Shown here: positions 44,647 through 56,266 of the stretch, piece by piece | Layout of the letters: each line of letters begins with the position of its first letter | How positions within the stretch are numbered: the stretch's first letter is position 1 | DNA from: Hypholoma sublateritium FD-334 SS-4 | Lineage: Eukaryota > Basidiomycota > Agaricomycetes > Agaricales > Strophariaceae | Length of the DNA: 64,000 nucleotides | Assembly: GCA_000827495.1 (NCBI GenBank) | Contig: KN817623.1 | Location: 73,585 to 137,584, forward strand | Direction: 5' to 3' | Notes under the pieces: generated by a model | Seen by the model: the letters and a program-made list of their open reading frames with translations, nothing else | Told to the model about the DNA's origin: nothing | The model's database searches: none | Translations under genes and position numbers: made by a program

Positions 44647-46688
44647 ATGACGGTCAGCGATGCGATTCTGACACAGATTCTCGGCCAGCTCGAGGCGATG
44701 CAGGTCGCGCAGCAGACGATGCAGGCGAAGGTGCGTGGTTCTGGGTGTCTTCGATGTATAGAGGTGCTGACGGAGTGCTGTATTGACCAGCTCGACGCTC
44801 TCGGTGTCAAGGACACGCCGCTCGAGCCCCCGTCGACGCCGACGAAGGCCAGAGCACCGCACCCCGTGGAGGGCATCAGCCCCCAGTCGTCCGTCGCGGC
44901 GTCGCCCAAGGGCTTCCAAGCGGCACTCGCCAGTGCTTCCCCAGCCGGAACCTCGCGTGTGGCCCCGCTGACGGACAAAGAGCGCGAGAAGTTGCTGTAC
45001 CCCGGTCGCGTGAATCTCACCAGTGCGTATTCATGTTCCGGAGCGTCCGCTCGCCTCCATTCTACGAGAGTAACGTCAGCTCACAGTGTATTACGTCCAC
45101 AGCGTACCCCGACCAGCACGGAATAACACCCGTACCCCTCAACTGGGGCGCCGTGACCGCTGCCGCCCGTGGCCCCGCGATCTGCTCCCGCCTCCCGTCG
45201 ACAATCAAGGCGCGCAACGCGATTGGCGCTCATTCAGGCTCGTACAGCATATACCGTGCCCTCTCGATCGCGATGGGCACGCTCAACCCGTCGCACAAGC
45301 CGGACTACTCGCACACGCAGCCGCCGTTCGACATCCCGCCGAACCCCGCCTGGGCGGACCCCGCGCAGATCGTGTCGCTCGACCCGTGGGGGCACCTCAT
45401 CCCGAGTGTCTTCGCGAAGGAAATCGAGGCGGGCCTCGATGTGCGCCCGAGCATCGCGGTGACGAAGGCGCACCTGAAGATGAGCGAACTGGACGACGCG
45501 GCGCGCCGCGGGGATCTCGAGGTCGACGGCTCAATTGTGATGCGGAGCCGCCCGTTGAAGAACGAGGACGGGAGCCCCAGCGACGCGGAACCCGGTGTCG
45601 AGGTGTCGACGAGCAAGGCGGCGGTGGAGCCGGTGTGGTATCTACCCGGCGTTGCGGACCGCTTCGGGATGTGCGTGCATCTCTTTTCTCTCTTCGTTTG
45701 TGCTCATGGTTGGCGGGTGATCCAGCTCAGAGATGCTGCTGCGTCGGGCGCTGTTCGAGGAGACGGGGGGCATGTACCCTGAGCTTATCACACGACCTGA
45801 CATCAAGGTGTTCCTGCCGCCCATCGGCGGCCTTACGGTGTATATCTGTGAGTGTAATACGTTTAGGTCCACCCCAGGTCGCTGATATATGCGCATATAG
45901 TTGGAAACCCGGCGTTTATGCGAGACGAGAGCAAAGAACTCACGTTACGTGTACATGACGAATGTATGTCCGACTTAAAGTTCGTGTATGCGGCGAATCT
46001 AATAAAATTCAGGTAACGGCTCTGATGTATTTGGCTCCGATATCTGCACATGTAAGCCGTACTTGACGTACGCTATTGAGGAGTGTATTCGTGGGGCGCA
46101 GAAGGGTGCGTTTATCAGTTTTATTCTTCAATTCAATCTATTGATACCTGTGTGAGCAGGTGGCGTTGGAGTAGTTGTATACTTCAGAAAGGAAGGCCGT
46201 GCCCTCGGCGAGGTCACAAAGTACGCTCTACTCTTATCCCGCCCGCCCCATACTCACCGGCACTCTAGGTACCTCGTGTACAACCTACGCAAGCGCGGCG
46301 GCGACTCCGCGGACAAGTACTTCAAGTCCACGGAGCTCATCGCGGGCGTGAAGGACATGCGCTTCCAGGCGCTCATGCCCGACGTCCTGCACTGGCTCGG
46401 CATCACCAAGATCGACAAGATGGTCAGCATGAGCGACATGAAGTACGACGCGATCGTGAAGAGCGGGATCCGCATCTTGAAGCGGTACGATATCCCTGGT
46501 GCGTGTTCTACTTGCGTTGTCTGGGTGAATTTTGGCTGAGGATGCGTGCAGACCACCTCATCCCGCCCGACTCCCGCGTGGAGATCGACGCAAAGATCGC
46601 CGCGGGCTATTTCTCGAGTGGAAAGCAGGTTACGGAGGCGGATCTGTTCAAGACGGTTGGACGCACCTGGGAGGAGACGGAGCACTGA
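44647..46688 (+). CDS. URC1: URC1-like GTP cyclohydrolase II family protein
   Basis: Nine exons (44,647-44,730; 44,791-45,022; 45,103-45,670; 45,726-45,847; 45,901-45,963; 46,013-46,105; 46,160-46,220; 46,269-46,498; 46,552-46,688) keep one frame for 529 residues. After a short coiled-coil start comes a GTP-cyclohydrolase N-terminal region (NPAWADPAQIVSLDPWGHLI...RPSIAVTKAHLKMSEL), then the GTP cyclohydrolase II fold. The zinc ligands are VHDEC (Cys357) and ICTC (Cys368, Cys370), and the substrate loop reads YFRKEGRALGEVTKYLVYN. The EGRALGE form and the N-terminal extension are those of Urc1, a protein of the uracil catabolic (URC) pathway described in the yeast Lachancea kluyveri, rather than of riboflavin RIB1 enzymes. 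The exact reaction of Urc1 is not firmly settled. Cytosolic by lack of targeting signals. Confidence 0.85.
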
Positions 46689-47419
46689 GCTAGGTGTTTC
46701 ATTTCTTACTCGATCTTTTTGTAATATAATTGTACATACTCTAATGCCGTATGTTGGCCCCCTTCGAAATCTGGCGGTGCGTTTGTTCCAGGTGACCGAC
46801 TCTGTCGGGGTCTAATATACCACGTCCTCCGGGAACCATCACTTCTACCAAGCCCGATAGTCGAGCTTTGAGCCTAGTTCGTGCCTCACATACTTACATC
46901 TTCGCTCAAGCAAACGCCATATATATAATAAGTACTTTTCCTGATCACCTGCTCGCAGCGCCGTTCAGTTAGGACACTCAACATGGAAAAAAGAGAAAAA
47001 AAAAGAGGTGTGCACTTACAATCGCTGAGCGCTAATCGAGATCTCCCATTCCTTGGATTCGAGAATTAGAGCCAGATAAGCCGTGAGCCGGTGCTTATTG
47101 AACCAATGGAGCAGCCGCAGACGCGATCTTGCGGCTTAGGCGCGGAAAGGCATGATTGGTTCAGTGGAATGACCGCGAAGGAGAATGTAACGAGTCTCAA
47201 AAAAGTCAGTAGATACAACTTCAGCACATAGAAACCTCGTATACGGTCTGACGCTCATAATAGTTGTGATATGCCTTTGGAGCTGTATACTGGACACGAG
47301 TGAAGGTGCATCTCAAAGCGTTCGGGTTTCCCGATGTCTCCCGATGATTCGACGATGGAGAATGGAACAACTTTGGAACAACATATAGGTACAAATACAA
47401 TGGCAAAACAATACTACTC
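46689..47419. other. Intergenic between convergent genes
   Basis: 3' ends of the URC1-like gene (+) and the second F-box gene (-). An A-rich run (about 46,985-47,010) occurs. No gene seen. Confidence 0.5.
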
Positions 47420-49121
47420 CTAAAGGTTATTCTTGTACTTCTTAAATGCTTTAACGTCTAGTCCTTCTGCCAGCTTCTGCGAAATAAAATCCAACATCTG
47501 CTCGTATATCTTCGCGTCAGGGATGCGAGTCAAGTTGATGGCCACGTCTTTCCAAGGGTGGAGGGCACTTCGGGCAGCATTAGCACCTTGCTTTACTTCG
47601 ATAAATTGTCGCAATGTTTGGAGGGATAAGTCAATGTTTCCAAATATCCGGAAATGCTCGAGACGTGGACAAATAACACCGTCATCTCCGGCCTGGACGA
47701 ACCTTCGCAGGAAATCATTGGCGTCGGATAGTTCAGGCTGACGATCCCACTCAGAGGATGAAGGTCCGAGTGATAATGCACTCAGTAAAGGGCAGTGGTG
47801 GAGCAAATCCGCGATTTCCATCAATGATTCTCGGTTCACCCAGGGGAGTACAAGTTTCCGGATACTTGATGTGCGCCCGAGAAACGCTGACAGTGAGAGT
47901 TGAGGAAATAGTGATTTTATTTCCAGGGTGTTGAGAATGGGAGCATTAAGGCGATCAAGTAGGTTGTGGATTCCAGTTGGCGTGATGTTGCTAATTATTG
48001 TTTCCTCGATTGATAGTACCTCCAAAAGCGGAAGATAGATTTCACTTGGATAGTCACCTAAAGCACGATCCACAGATATTTCGCAAAATACAAGACACTT
48101 CGTTTGACGGAGAATTCTCGCGATTTTAGGAGAGGGAGCATGATGGTACGCGGAAGATTCCCTGTCAATAACCGTGAGTGTGAGAGTTGTAAGGATTTCC
48201 CAGTTGATATTGAAGTCGGCGACGTTCTTCCAGTCTACATCCAAGGTCAAGTGTTTGAGTGTCGGTATTGTAAAGAATATACTGTTTCGAAAGACGGACG
48301 TGTCACAATGAAAGCTTCCAAATTGGAGAAAGATTGACTGAAGGAGGGGAACATGAGTAGATGTCAGCGCAGCAATACGGCTGAGTGGTGTGTATTTCGT
48401 GTTCCGACAATTGAGCCGAATCGTCTTCCAGCGGGATGAATAACTAAGAAGGCAGTCGAAAAGTACATGTGATGACTCAGATTCATGAAAAGCTTCCATT
48501 ACAGAAATATCGAGAGCCAGGTCGCCTGCTCGCTGGAGCCATTCCCTTGCTCTACGCGCCAGTTTCGAATATGGTACCAAGCTTCCTGGTTGGTCAATAA
48601 AGCGAGGAGCAGATATTTCAATGTTTATAGAAGACCAGATAAACGGGGTTGTCAGCGCAATGTGTCGCATTTCGCTGCAGATTTGTGCGAGTGTGTAGGG
48701 CAATGGACGGTAGGGGTAAGACAGTGTAGGCATATCGTTTTCCACGCAGGCAACGCATAACTCGCGAAGTATATCTCCTGGAATATTCCTAAAGGAGGAA
48801 AATACTCGTCGATGGTCCGCGAAAGTCTCCAAGATGGCTGCTTCCTCCTCGCGCAGACGCTGGAGTTTGATTTCCATACCTTCCAGCTGCGACTTCAATG
48901 CCTGTATATGGACTACGGCGTCGGATATCTGGGACTCCACGGACTTCAACTTCGCGTTTGTAGGTGACATGGACTCCTGGATTATTGCCTTTTCTTGGTC
49001 GGTAGGCGGTCGGTTGGTCTTAAGCAGCGCCTCCAGGACTGAGCTGTCTGCTACGTGGCTTTAATAGAGACGCTCGATATATATGACTTTGAGACTCACT
49101 GGGCAAGGATGTTGGATCCAT
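47420..49121 (-). CDS. F-box-like protein with N-terminal coiled coil
   Basis: Exon 1 (49,121-49,100) codes for MDPTSLP plus one base. A 49-nt intron (GTGAGT...CGTAG) leads to exon 2 (49,050-47,420); total 550 residues. Residues about 27-88 form a coiled coil (VESQISDAVVHIQALKSQLE...). Residues about 88-150 are F-box-like (HRRVFSSFRNIPGDILRELC). The rest is Leu-rich with LRR-like spacing. It is a paralog of the gene at 26,470-28,068: same domain order, the same TNRxPT motif shortly after the first intron, and the same style of tiny first exon. The internal ATG at residue 35 is not the start, because the coding sequence continues upstream to the splice site. Likely a substrate adaptor of an SCF ubiquitin ligase (family inference). 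Confidence 0.75.
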
Positions 49122-50087
49122 TCCTTATCGTCTTGGGATGTTTTGGTGGGGAATTGCAGGAAGAGTCTGTACTGGGGAATCGATCTTTGTGCATCATCCG
49201 ACTATCAATCGACTCTCACACAATTGACGTCGATACGCTGTGTGTCATGTCCAATAATAGAATTTCCCCTATGTATGTCACACGGCGGAGCGTACTTAGG
49301 TATTATTGTGTATGGAGTATCATTATGAACATTCACCTTCTGGAGCATACCAGGTAATCAAGCAAGTACAGAGTTATGAAATCTCGCAGTATTTGACTCG
49401 AGCTCGAGAACAGCAGCAACATGGCCATCGAGCTTACCGTGTATCTCGAGGCGCAGGGCGTCGGGTACATTACACTCGCGAGCTGTGGCGCGTAATATAC
49501 ACGCAAATTAGCCACCACCTCGTGTCCTTTGCGGCCTTACGTTACTGAGGCTTCCATTGCGAGAGGTCCGGAATACGGTAGCTTTCTCTTTCCGTCTCGC
49601 TACCATCGTATCTTCAGCTATATTGATACGCGCTGCGAGGTTCTCTATGAAAGACGAACATATGTAAAGAGTGGTTGAAGTTTTAAACATGCGCGTCTTC
49701 CGTACGTGGCCACGTTCGCACTCCAGTTAAATGAAATGTGCCATCATCCCGGCAATAGTGTCGGTCAGCATACCCTGAATGAGCAACGCCGTGGCCCGCG
49801 TCACTTGGCCCACGCGTGCGTTTCTGCCGCGAAGGCGGTTCTCTCGCATAGTGATCCTCGCGGCGTCTGTGTAGTGGCCAATACCAGCAATTTCACTGTA
49901 TCATGTTTACTACTTCAGGCCATGCAAAGCCATTTCTCAGTTTCCTTCGCGACGAAAAATTGTAGAGAGAATAACGAGCCACGCATCTGTCCATTTTGGC
50001 GTGTTAATGGGACCTGCGCATCGTAATCTGGTGGCCCAGGTAGGCTATCGTCTCCAAATTGGGACAACCGTGGTGGCATCTAAATAC
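49122..50087. other. Intergenic between divergent genes
   Basis: Upstream of both the F-box gene (-) and the LRR-like gene (+). Short frames only, no domain. I see no gene. Confidence 0.45.
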
Positions 50088-50096
50088 TTTATAAAG
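50088..50096 (+). promoter_or_regulatory. TATA box of the LRR-like gene
   Basis: TTTATAAAG, about 90 bp upstream of the ATG. Confidence 0.5.
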
Positions 50097-50184
50097 TAGG
50101 AATATTCTGAGCATTAGTCCTCCATCATACTTACCTTCCGTATCATCTGTCTTCCTATCAAATCCAAGAAACCTAACCTCCTCA

Positions 50185-51349
50185 ATGTCCGTCTATTCTA
50201 CGCAACTACAAAAGCCGCATGAAGAGCCGCCAACTATGCACACTACCCGTATTATTCTCGACGAAACGCAACCATTCCCTAGTTTTTTGGAGAATAGCTG
50301 GACTATGCTGGAGTCACTGTCTATGGATGCAGTAGAATTTGTTCCTGGACAATTCGGATCGCTACTGGCGTCAAGGCGGCTTATGGCCGGCTTGCAGAAT
50401 CTCGTCGTTCTCAACATTAGTAACATCCCAAATTTCCCTGCCATAGTACTGTCGAGCTGCGTACAGCTGCAAGAGCTGGTTTTTCGGAATGTGCAGATTG
50501 GGCATGACGCGTCTCTCACCTGGTCTTTGCCTGGTCCACATAGGCTGAAGGCCCTCACGTGCAGCCGTGTGTTGGAGCAAACCTACCAGGAGTTGGTGTC
50601 GATTGTGGATGTAACGCACCTCCTGTATTTCGATTGCGAGATCGTCGATCGTACTCCTGATATTATAGGGTATGGACCAAAGGGGCCCCAGTATGTCCTC
50701 GATCGGTGCGGTAGGAAGCTAGAACGCTTAGTGCTGCGTTCCGGTACGTAATATTCACAGTACACGCTTGGTTTTTATGATACTCACCTTTGTTACTGTA
50801 GAATATTCATTCCAGCCTCTCACAAAAAACCATCGCGCGTATCTCTGCGACCTTTCTGAGCTGGTCATGCTCAGATGTCTAGTCTTCATCACGTCTGTCA
50901 AAGACGTAGATTGTGATTGGCCGCTTCGGCCGCTTATCGTCGCCCAGGTACTGGCGACAATCTCCCAACAGACGCGTACACTGGAGTCGCTTCAATACAT
51001 AACGGAGGTCTGTATAGACGAAGCGCCCAAGCGGAAGCCCGGGGTCTGGATGCTCCTTGCTACCCCCATCCTCAAGATTTATTTCCAGAACAACGGGTGG
51101 CATGCTCTCGATCGCGCTGTGGCGCGGGTGGCGAGTGGGCGCATGATGGACTTTTACGTGGGCGTGCGGGCATGGACGGGGAAAGAGAAACCACAGATGC
51201 ACGCCCCGGTTCATGGCCGTGATGACAGCTGCGCTCTCGACATTCTCATGAAGAAGTGGGGGGAACAGACATTTGTCGCGGTTCGAGAGCAGCATCAGAT
51301 TGACTTCGCAGCTGGAGCGCAAATCGTGGATGACCCATGGTTAAACTAG
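50185..51349 (+). CDS. LRR-like protein, F-box-family relative without F-box
   Basis: Exons 50,185-50,743 and 50,802-51,349, split by a 58-nt intron, give 368 residues. The first half has Leu-rich strands in the style of agaricomycete F-box/LRR proteins (MAGLQNLVVLNISNIPNFPA, SSCVQLQELVF, LKALTCS, LYFDCEIVD). The second half begins SELVMLRCLVFITSVKDVD and continues with similar spacing. There is no F-box at the N-terminus. Either the F-box exon has been lost, or this is a lone LRR protein. I recognise no further motif, and the partner is unknown. Confidence 0.6.
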
Positions 51350-52880
51350 CCAGTTATGTAGAGAGCCTGAGGCAAAAAAATAATTCTATGTCATTAAATA
51401 TGAATCGTGTTTTTATTAATCTGTCTGTAACAAATTTTCTTCTACTTCAATCAGAGCGCCCGGTATTTGCGGTGTAAGTCAAATCATCTTTAATCGTACT
51501 CGCTGTCGAACACTTGCTGTAATCTACGACGCGGCGTAGGCGGGGCATCTTTGTCAAATCCAGACGCATCCGTAAGCACTCTGTGAATATATTAGCACTT
51601 GCACACATTTTCCATCGAGGTTCAGGCCTCAGGATTGATCGATTCCGTATTCTGGCTGGCGAGCGGGTGGAGGCCGGTCCAAGCGTACCTCTAGATTTTT
51701 GCTAACCCCCATCGCATTAAATTTCACGACCCGCTGAGCTGAGCTGATGTCTGCTTTGCGTCATGGCTTTTATTTTGTTTAAAGAAGACTCCCCGCTTGA
51801 GGCTGCACACTACCGCCGAATAATAAGACGTGGCGCGTGGCGCGCGCACGGGCCAAGCGGCGCTTCGTCCCAGCTGCACCATTTGTAGTTGTTTGTTCAT
51901 CTTTCCGGCTCCGGCACCATTTCGTTCCGGGGTCTTTGCAGCAACGAAGGCACTTTACCTCTGCCCTCAGCCTGCACTTCCTAGATCCCTCACAATATAC
52001 TCTAGGCATCTACCACAAGCGAAACCGTATTTCTTCTGGCCGGCAGTGCGTCGTCTTTCGTTCGATCTTCGTCCATAACTCACGCATAAGAATTCCTTCT
52101 CTCTATTGTTTCATTTCTTGCCCATTTCCAGCCGCTTGACCTCAGTATACCTACAGGTACTTCTGATGTACGTTTTAACTTTTATTGCATGCTGAAATAT
52201 TATCGCATTTAGCGCCTCTCGCACGCCCCTGGGCCGTCGCAATTGGATCTGTAGCGTCTGTTTGTTCGTCTGCAGACTCAATGGACCACCTTGCAAACAC
52301 GGATGTGCCTGCGCGTCGTGCACGAACGCTTGAGATCCCACGGAGATGTCGACGTAGCCGTACCAGAACAATGTCTGCGCTTGGAGTGCGCATAGTGCGT
52401 CTTTGTTCGACTGCCATTAACTGGCTCGGTCGCTGTGTGCACGATTTACAGATCACGCCAGCGCGCACCATACATATACATGAACATCTCTAGCTTGCGA
52501 CCGACGGGTCTCGTCTTCAGTTGTCGCGTGGAACGTCCCTACGGCAGTGAACCATTGATGGTCGCTGTGCTCCTTTGAAATTTCGGGGCGTTGGCAAGTG
52601 TGGGGTCCCTGTGGCCGCGCCATCCAATGTTCCATGTACTCATATCTATGATATTTGCCTGACGGTTCTACACGCCACCGTGGTAGCATTGTCCACCTCT
52701 AGCACGGTCCCCGCGGCCGCAGTATGAGATCGATATCTAGACCAAATCGGCCTACTCACAATGTAAGAAATATGGGCTTTGTGTAAATGCATGCCACTTT
52801 CATTCGTGATGCGTCTCTGTGGCCGTTGCCAGTGGTTGGTTGACTTTAGTTGGGCCACTTCAATTTTTAAGGGTGGAATA
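51350..52880 (+). repeat. Intergenic with R1-like fragment
   Basis: Around 51,880 the words 'caccatttgtagttgtttgt' resemble 'gcgccatttgtcgttgtttg' at 54,055, placing an R1 5' fragment at about 51,830-52,100. Frames at 52,175-52,493 on both strands overlap and have no domain. No gene is supported. Confidence 0.35.
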
Positions 52881-52891
52881 TTTCCCAGGTG

Positions 52892-52897
52892 TATAAG
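52892..52897 (+). promoter_or_regulatory. Possible TATA box
   Basis: TATAAG, 48 bp upstream of the ATG of the following gene. Confidence 0.35.
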
Positions 52898-52939
52898 AGG
52901 CCAAGTTTCATACCAATTCGTCTCTATCGCACATCAAAA

Positions 52940-53647
52940 ATGCCCGCCTCACCCAATAAGCCAACGCGCCATGACGCCCAGTACACATCCCTACCTTTTG
53001 ATTCCGTTCCCGCAGCGTCTCTGAAATCAGGAACGAAACTGTACATTTTCCCACCTACGTCTAGCACGCCCACACCGGAAGCCCAGCCCACGCTCACACA
53101 TTCTACGCCGCAAGCTACCGTCGCCACCATCGCCCTCTTTCCCACCGAGGGGCCAACCATCCAAGTCCATTTCTGCGGCCCGGAAGCACCATACCGCTAC
53201 GGACGCAGCCTGCCCCCGATCCCCACCGCTATCGCTCCTCGGATTGGGCTATCAGTGGCCGCACACCGTCGACGCGTCGCAGAACACGAGGTGGAACCCG
53301 CACGCCGTTCCGCGTCTTCCAAGGGGACGGAGATCGACCTATGCTACGTGGACTTCGGGCTCGATATGAACACGGACATCACGCGGACGGCGTTCGGGCT
53401 GACGCTGCAGGCGTTGGTACCGCCGGCGCGGACGCCGGGGGCGAGGGAGCACTCAGTGCTTGAGTGGGATATCGCGTGCCGGCGCTGCGGCGCGGTGGTC
53501 AGGCACTATTATACGGACAAGTTCTGGAATGGGCGGTATCTGGCGCATCGTAGGGAGCCGCAGTGCAAGAACGCGCAGCCACCTGTGTCTCATGCGGCAG
53601 GGTCTGATGGGAGTTCGGGCAGAGGCATACGGCGCGGTAAGCTGTAG
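52940..53647 (+). CDS. Divergent member of zinc-binding-like family
   Basis: Intronless frame of 235 residues from the ATG at 52,940. The N-terminal 130 residues are Pro/Thr/Ala-rich and unlike the other members. Near residue 131 EIDLCYVDFGLDMN marks the start of the more structured half. The C-terminus has LEWDIACRRCGAVVRHYYTD followed by KFWNGRYLAHRREPQC: Cys180, Cys183, His203 and Cys209 in the family spacing C-x2-C-x19-H-x5-C, with the shared TDK-W-N-RYL-HR core. It lacks the family's FVVVYLSI-GPPL block. Codon third positions are G/C-rich, unlike the A/T-richer paralogs. No named domain is recognised. Confidence 0.6.
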   Translation: MPASPNKPTRHDAQYTSLPFDSVPAASLKSGTKLYIFPPTSSTPTPEAQPTLTHSTPQATVATIALFPTEGPTIQVHFCGPEAPYRYGRSLPPIPTAIAPRIGLSVAAHRRRVAEHEVEPARRSASSKGTEIDLCYVDFGLDMNTDITRTAFGLTLQALVPPARTPGAREHSVLEWDIACRRCGAVVRHYYTDKFWNGRYLAHRREPQCKNAQPPVSHAAGSDGSSGRGIRRGKL

Positions 53648-53930
53648 AGTTGCGGAGGCGGGATGTCTTCCAACTCCGTGTTATGTAGAATTTGCTATGT
53701 GTTTATACTGTGAGGTGTAAACGTTAGACTTTAGAGAGAGATATGTTCTTTTATGTGTAAAATATGGTATATATAATATTTTCAGCTGTAATACTGGACC
53801 GCGTAGTATTTACAGCTAGTACATTTTCACGTCTATAAGGGCGTCTGAAGTAAAAATAATGAACTCTTTGCCGCAGCTGGCGCTGAAAAAACCAGCGACG
53901 ATAATTTCCGAGCTTATGTTAAGACGCGGT
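53648..53930. other. 3' flank, no gene seen
   Basis: A/T-rich stretch with TA-rich runs (about 53,765-53,785). Nothing else to support. Confidence 0.4.
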
Positions 53931-55640
53931 GGTCGTATATCTCAGCGAGGCAAGGAAGGCTGACGCGTACAGTACGCCATATATGCCCAAGAGGGCGTAC
54001 GGCATCGCACGACGCGTCCTACGCGGGGAGGTCACGTTCAATGCAGGTGACCAATGCGCCATTTGTCGTTGTTTGTTTGGCTGGTTTCGGCGGCATCGTC
54101 GCGTTTCGTTGAACTTGAGCTTGAGCTTGAACTTGAACCTCGCCATGACCTCGCCTCTTCGACTCGCCTGACCACTGCTATAAGAGCCCTCTGAACACCA
54201 ACCAGGAGGATTTCCTAACTTGGATGGGCGCGCTCATGGAAGTATGCACTGCACTGTGCTGGCCACCCGCTCAGCGATGAGGTCGCGGTACTGCTTCGAT
54301 GGTGCGTTCCTCGCCTTGTACACGCTCGCGGTAGCCTATCTCGTTACGCATTTTTATCCAATCCACAGCTCCATTTCCCATGCTGACATATGTTTGATGC
54401 TTCAGGTTAACTTCCATCGCGTCCTCCCTTTCACGGTCACGCCGTATTCGAACAAAGGGCTCTGCTGCAACACGAAATGGACACATGTGCGCCCGTCTTT
54501 CAATGTCCCCCCTTCTCTCCTCCGGACATCTACGAACGTTTCTTTGAACCACCCGCTCCGCACTTCCCCTCCCGCACAGATTTGACCTCCATCCGGGCGT
54601 ACGCGTGCGCAGTGTCCGTTGCTCTGCGCGCGCTGCTCCCGGCTAGGTTGAGGTTCTCGTCATGTATGGGAGCATACCTGCGCTGTGATTCACCTTCTCC
54701 ATTCCCGTGTGTATTTCCCAGCTTCTCGCATATTCAGATTGATTTTTCTTTGTTCGGTTTACTTTTCCTTTTGTTTGGTATTATCGCGTTGTGCCATTTT
54801 ACAGCGCGTTTTCTGTTCTTCGCGTTTCCCCCCATTTTCATCACTGTCCCTCTGCTCCGTTCCTTTTGTTCTCCTCTTCACTGTATAATATAACACCTAT
54901 GACTTTCACTCAGCTGATCAATTTTTTTATTGCAGGTGAAATCGCGTGTCGACATCCTCGTTCCTCGCTTGCCTTCCTCTTACTTCAAGAGCGATCAAAC
55001 ACTGCTACTGCCCTGACATCGTGCGGTGTGTCTTTCAGCCATGTTTCCTTCTGACGTTCTTACACCCCATTCAGTGCACAGCTACAGCGCGGCCGCCATC
55101 CCTATCCACCCATGCACGCGTGTCCCGTGTCACGTCGCAAACATGGACGCGTCTAGACACTTGGGAAGCCGTCAGCGTTGGAGTCTACTGTGAATCCGTC
55201 TGCGCCTTCAGTGCGAGGATCCTGATCTCTCGCACGCATACCAACGTCTGCCGCCTCGCCCTTGGTATTTCGAATTTTCAGCGGCCCGCTGGGATACACT
55301 TATATGCGCGTTTTAGCTCGCTCTCGCCGCGCATGATTGTCTTCGTTTCGTGCAGCTAATGAACTAATACACACTACCCGCCCGCGGCCTTGTTTAGAAT
55401 GAATGCGGCATATACGTATGGGTCGGGTTGCCTGCTGCGGGCGGGTGAGCGTGGCAGCAGCGCTCTTTACTCTCATGCGGCATTCGTGGAAACTTTCCAC
55501 TTTTCTGAGGACACTTCGCTCACTCCTGTTAGACCGACACCAATTGTTCGCTTGCACCCTGTCCTATCCTGGAGGTCACCAACTGTACGCAGTAATTAGT
55601 ATGCCCCGCCGACAATATTTACGTGCAGTTTAAGAGCAGA
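53931..55640 (+). repeat. R1 repeat copy
   Basis: It contains the 5' words (gcgccatttgtcgttgtttg at 54,055) and anchor D as cagatttgacctccatccgg at 54,577 followed by the acgcgtgcgcagtgtcc tail, aligning with 5788 and 20,245. Length, composition and orientation fit the other copies. A cluster 'gaacttgagcttgagcttga' is a small tandem. Frames are phase-mixed. Confidence 0.5.
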
Positions 55641-56127
55641 TAAAATACTCTAATTGTTGCCCATTTACGTACATCTATTGCATAACCCATACGCCCTGCT
55701 GGGAGCGTGGAACACCCTTATGAATGCGAAGCGGCATTGGGCCAGAGCGTCGAAGAAGTCAATCCTTGATCAACTACGAACTTTGTCGCGCGGGGTTGCA
55801 ACTCCATCTCCGCGTCTGTGCGGGTGATGCTGGTGACTTATGAAAGGCATTACTATGAGGTTGCGAGGATGCATACGCAGAACGAACGGGAAACGCATCA
55901 ATGCCCCGGAATATTAAGCGCCTGATATGGATGTCGGTCGGCCATCAATCTGGATTAAGCGCTGATCTACACAGAGTTCTTGGAGAATAGAGCGGGGACA
56001 ATGGAAGCATGCTGCGACCGCGTGTAGCTACCAAGATACTCCCAGGGTTATGAAAACAATGACAAGGAATACGCTGGAATACGTAGGTCACGTCTTCGCA
56101 TGAACTGTGTGACTCATGCAGATTTTG
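55641..56127. other. Upstream region, no gene seen
   Basis: Short frames only. I see nothing I can support before the TATA box of the next gene. Confidence 0.4.
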
Positions 56128-56137
56128 TATATAAATA
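56128..56137 (+). promoter_or_regulatory. TATA box
   Basis: TATATAAATA, 130 bp upstream of the ATG of the following gene. The conserved 20-bp block of the two minus-strand paralogs is not present here. Confidence 0.55.
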
Positions 56138-56266
56138 AATAGCCCTTGCTTCCCAGTAACTTTCACTGCTACCCACAAGTCTTGATCTAAGTATTCGATC
56201 AACTATTCTTGTTCTATGTCTCTAGGATCTCAAGCCTGAGGAGAATACATTCCACGATCTTGCTTG

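Noticed and set aside
45086..45958. 290-codon + strand frame across the URC1-like gene
   Set aside because: Arg/Pro/Ala-rich shadow; the spliced frame with zinc ligands is the real one.
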